From assembly GCA_032622095.1 (NCBI GenBank), contig CP136063.1:118132723-118196722 (forward strand): a DNA stretch of 64,000 nucleotides, in the 5' to 3' direction. This DNA comes from Siphonodentalium dalli. Its lineage: Eukaryota > Mollusca > Scaphopoda > Gadilida > Siphonodentaliidae. Shown piece by piece: positions 63,492-64,000 of the stretch. The notes under the pieces were generated by a model. The model saw only the letters and a program-made list of their open reading frames with translations. It was not told where the DNA came from and made no database searches. A program made the position numbers and the translations under genes. The stretch's first letter is position 1. Each line of letters opens with the position of its first letter.

Positions 63492-63561
63492 GTTTGGACA
63501 ATGAATATTACATCACAATAAGGCTGGTTTATAATGACCACAGGGGATACATAGCGTATCA

Positions 63562-63681
63562 CTTGATTGAACTGATGATGTGAAATAATTCATGAGAGGC
63601 AGGGACATTGTACAAACACAAGTTTTACAAATTAGTCCCTGCCTCGTATGATTTATTTCATGTCGCCAGTTCAATCAAGTG
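63562..63681. mobile_element. Fold-back element
   Basis: 'cacttgattgaactg...gtgaaataattcat...ggcagggac' is mirrored by 'gtccctgcctc...atttatttcat...cagttcaatcaagtg'. Stem is about 50 bp with a loop of about 25. Non-coding. 63682-64000 shows nothing else. Confidence 0.7.
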
Positions 63682-64000
63682 ATTATTCTGTTTATTATAT
63701 TAACATACCTACATAATACCCATGATGCATTAATTTTGATAGCATGTATGAATATATATCGCGCTAGTTAATTGTAGCCAACCAGATTGCTTGTTACAAC
63801 TGGATGTGGGGACAATAAGATAAACCCCACTCTCAATGATGAATATCACCAACACTATACTATTGGATTGAGTGCATTCATCCCTGGGCCCTTGATAAAT
63901 CAGATGTGGGTTATCAGATCTCAACACAGTTTGGTCTCGAAGAGAATGGGGGGGGGTATAGTGGATTGACCTCTTCGGCCCATTAGGATATTTATCCCTC

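Overview
The window is animal nuclear DNA, most likely from a mollusc and probably a bivalve. It is AT-rich and intron-dominated, with short coding exons bounded by canonical AG/GT sites. The introns are packed with nested hAT-like, piggyBac-like and Tc1/mariner-like elements, a tRNA-derived SINE, and intron repeats of the 'TTTTAGCTCA' kind. The taxon is an inference from repeat style, not a database result.

One host gene accounts for nearly all host coding sequence. It is a plus-strand gene for a large E3 ubiquitin ligase of the RNF213 (mysterin) family. I traced 27 consecutive exons between 1750 and 63491. All reading phases join, giving 1,257 uninterrupted codons; the gene enters from the left and leaves to the right. 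The exons carry a RING finger (11856-12047) and the RNF213/ZNFX1-type RZ zinc finger, split across 34744-34778 and 42557-42654. The region after the RZ finger resembles the C-terminal half of vertebrate RNF213. The AAA+ core would lie upstream of the window. Residue numbers below count from the first complete codon seen (at 1752).

The introns hold mobile DNA. The 7.8 kb intron inside the RZ finger contains a minus-strand tyrosine-recombinase retrotransposon (35199-42385). It has 605 bp direct terminal repeats, a Gag with SAP and three zinc motifs, RT-RNase H and a tyrosine recombinase. Gag and RT share a frame and are separated by one UGA followed by CUA. A piggyBac-like MITE sits inside this element. 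Four hAT-like elements have exact 8-bp target duplications (7241-8492, 9057-10007, 12389-14698, 20473-21255), and at least two lie inside older repeats. A family of TTAA-flanked MITEs recurs (1939, 36006, 45037, 47105, 49745, 55430 and decayed copies). Long fold-back elements occur at 3567, 12322, 19386, 49393 and 63562.

Other structure includes a 22-copy, 50-bp minisatellite (59961-61046) and a fourfold tandem duplication of an exon end with its splice donor (18108-18764). A SINE and an 891-bp element are inserted in the same short target (58257-59444). A GC-rich retroelement-like ORF lies at 53424-54244.
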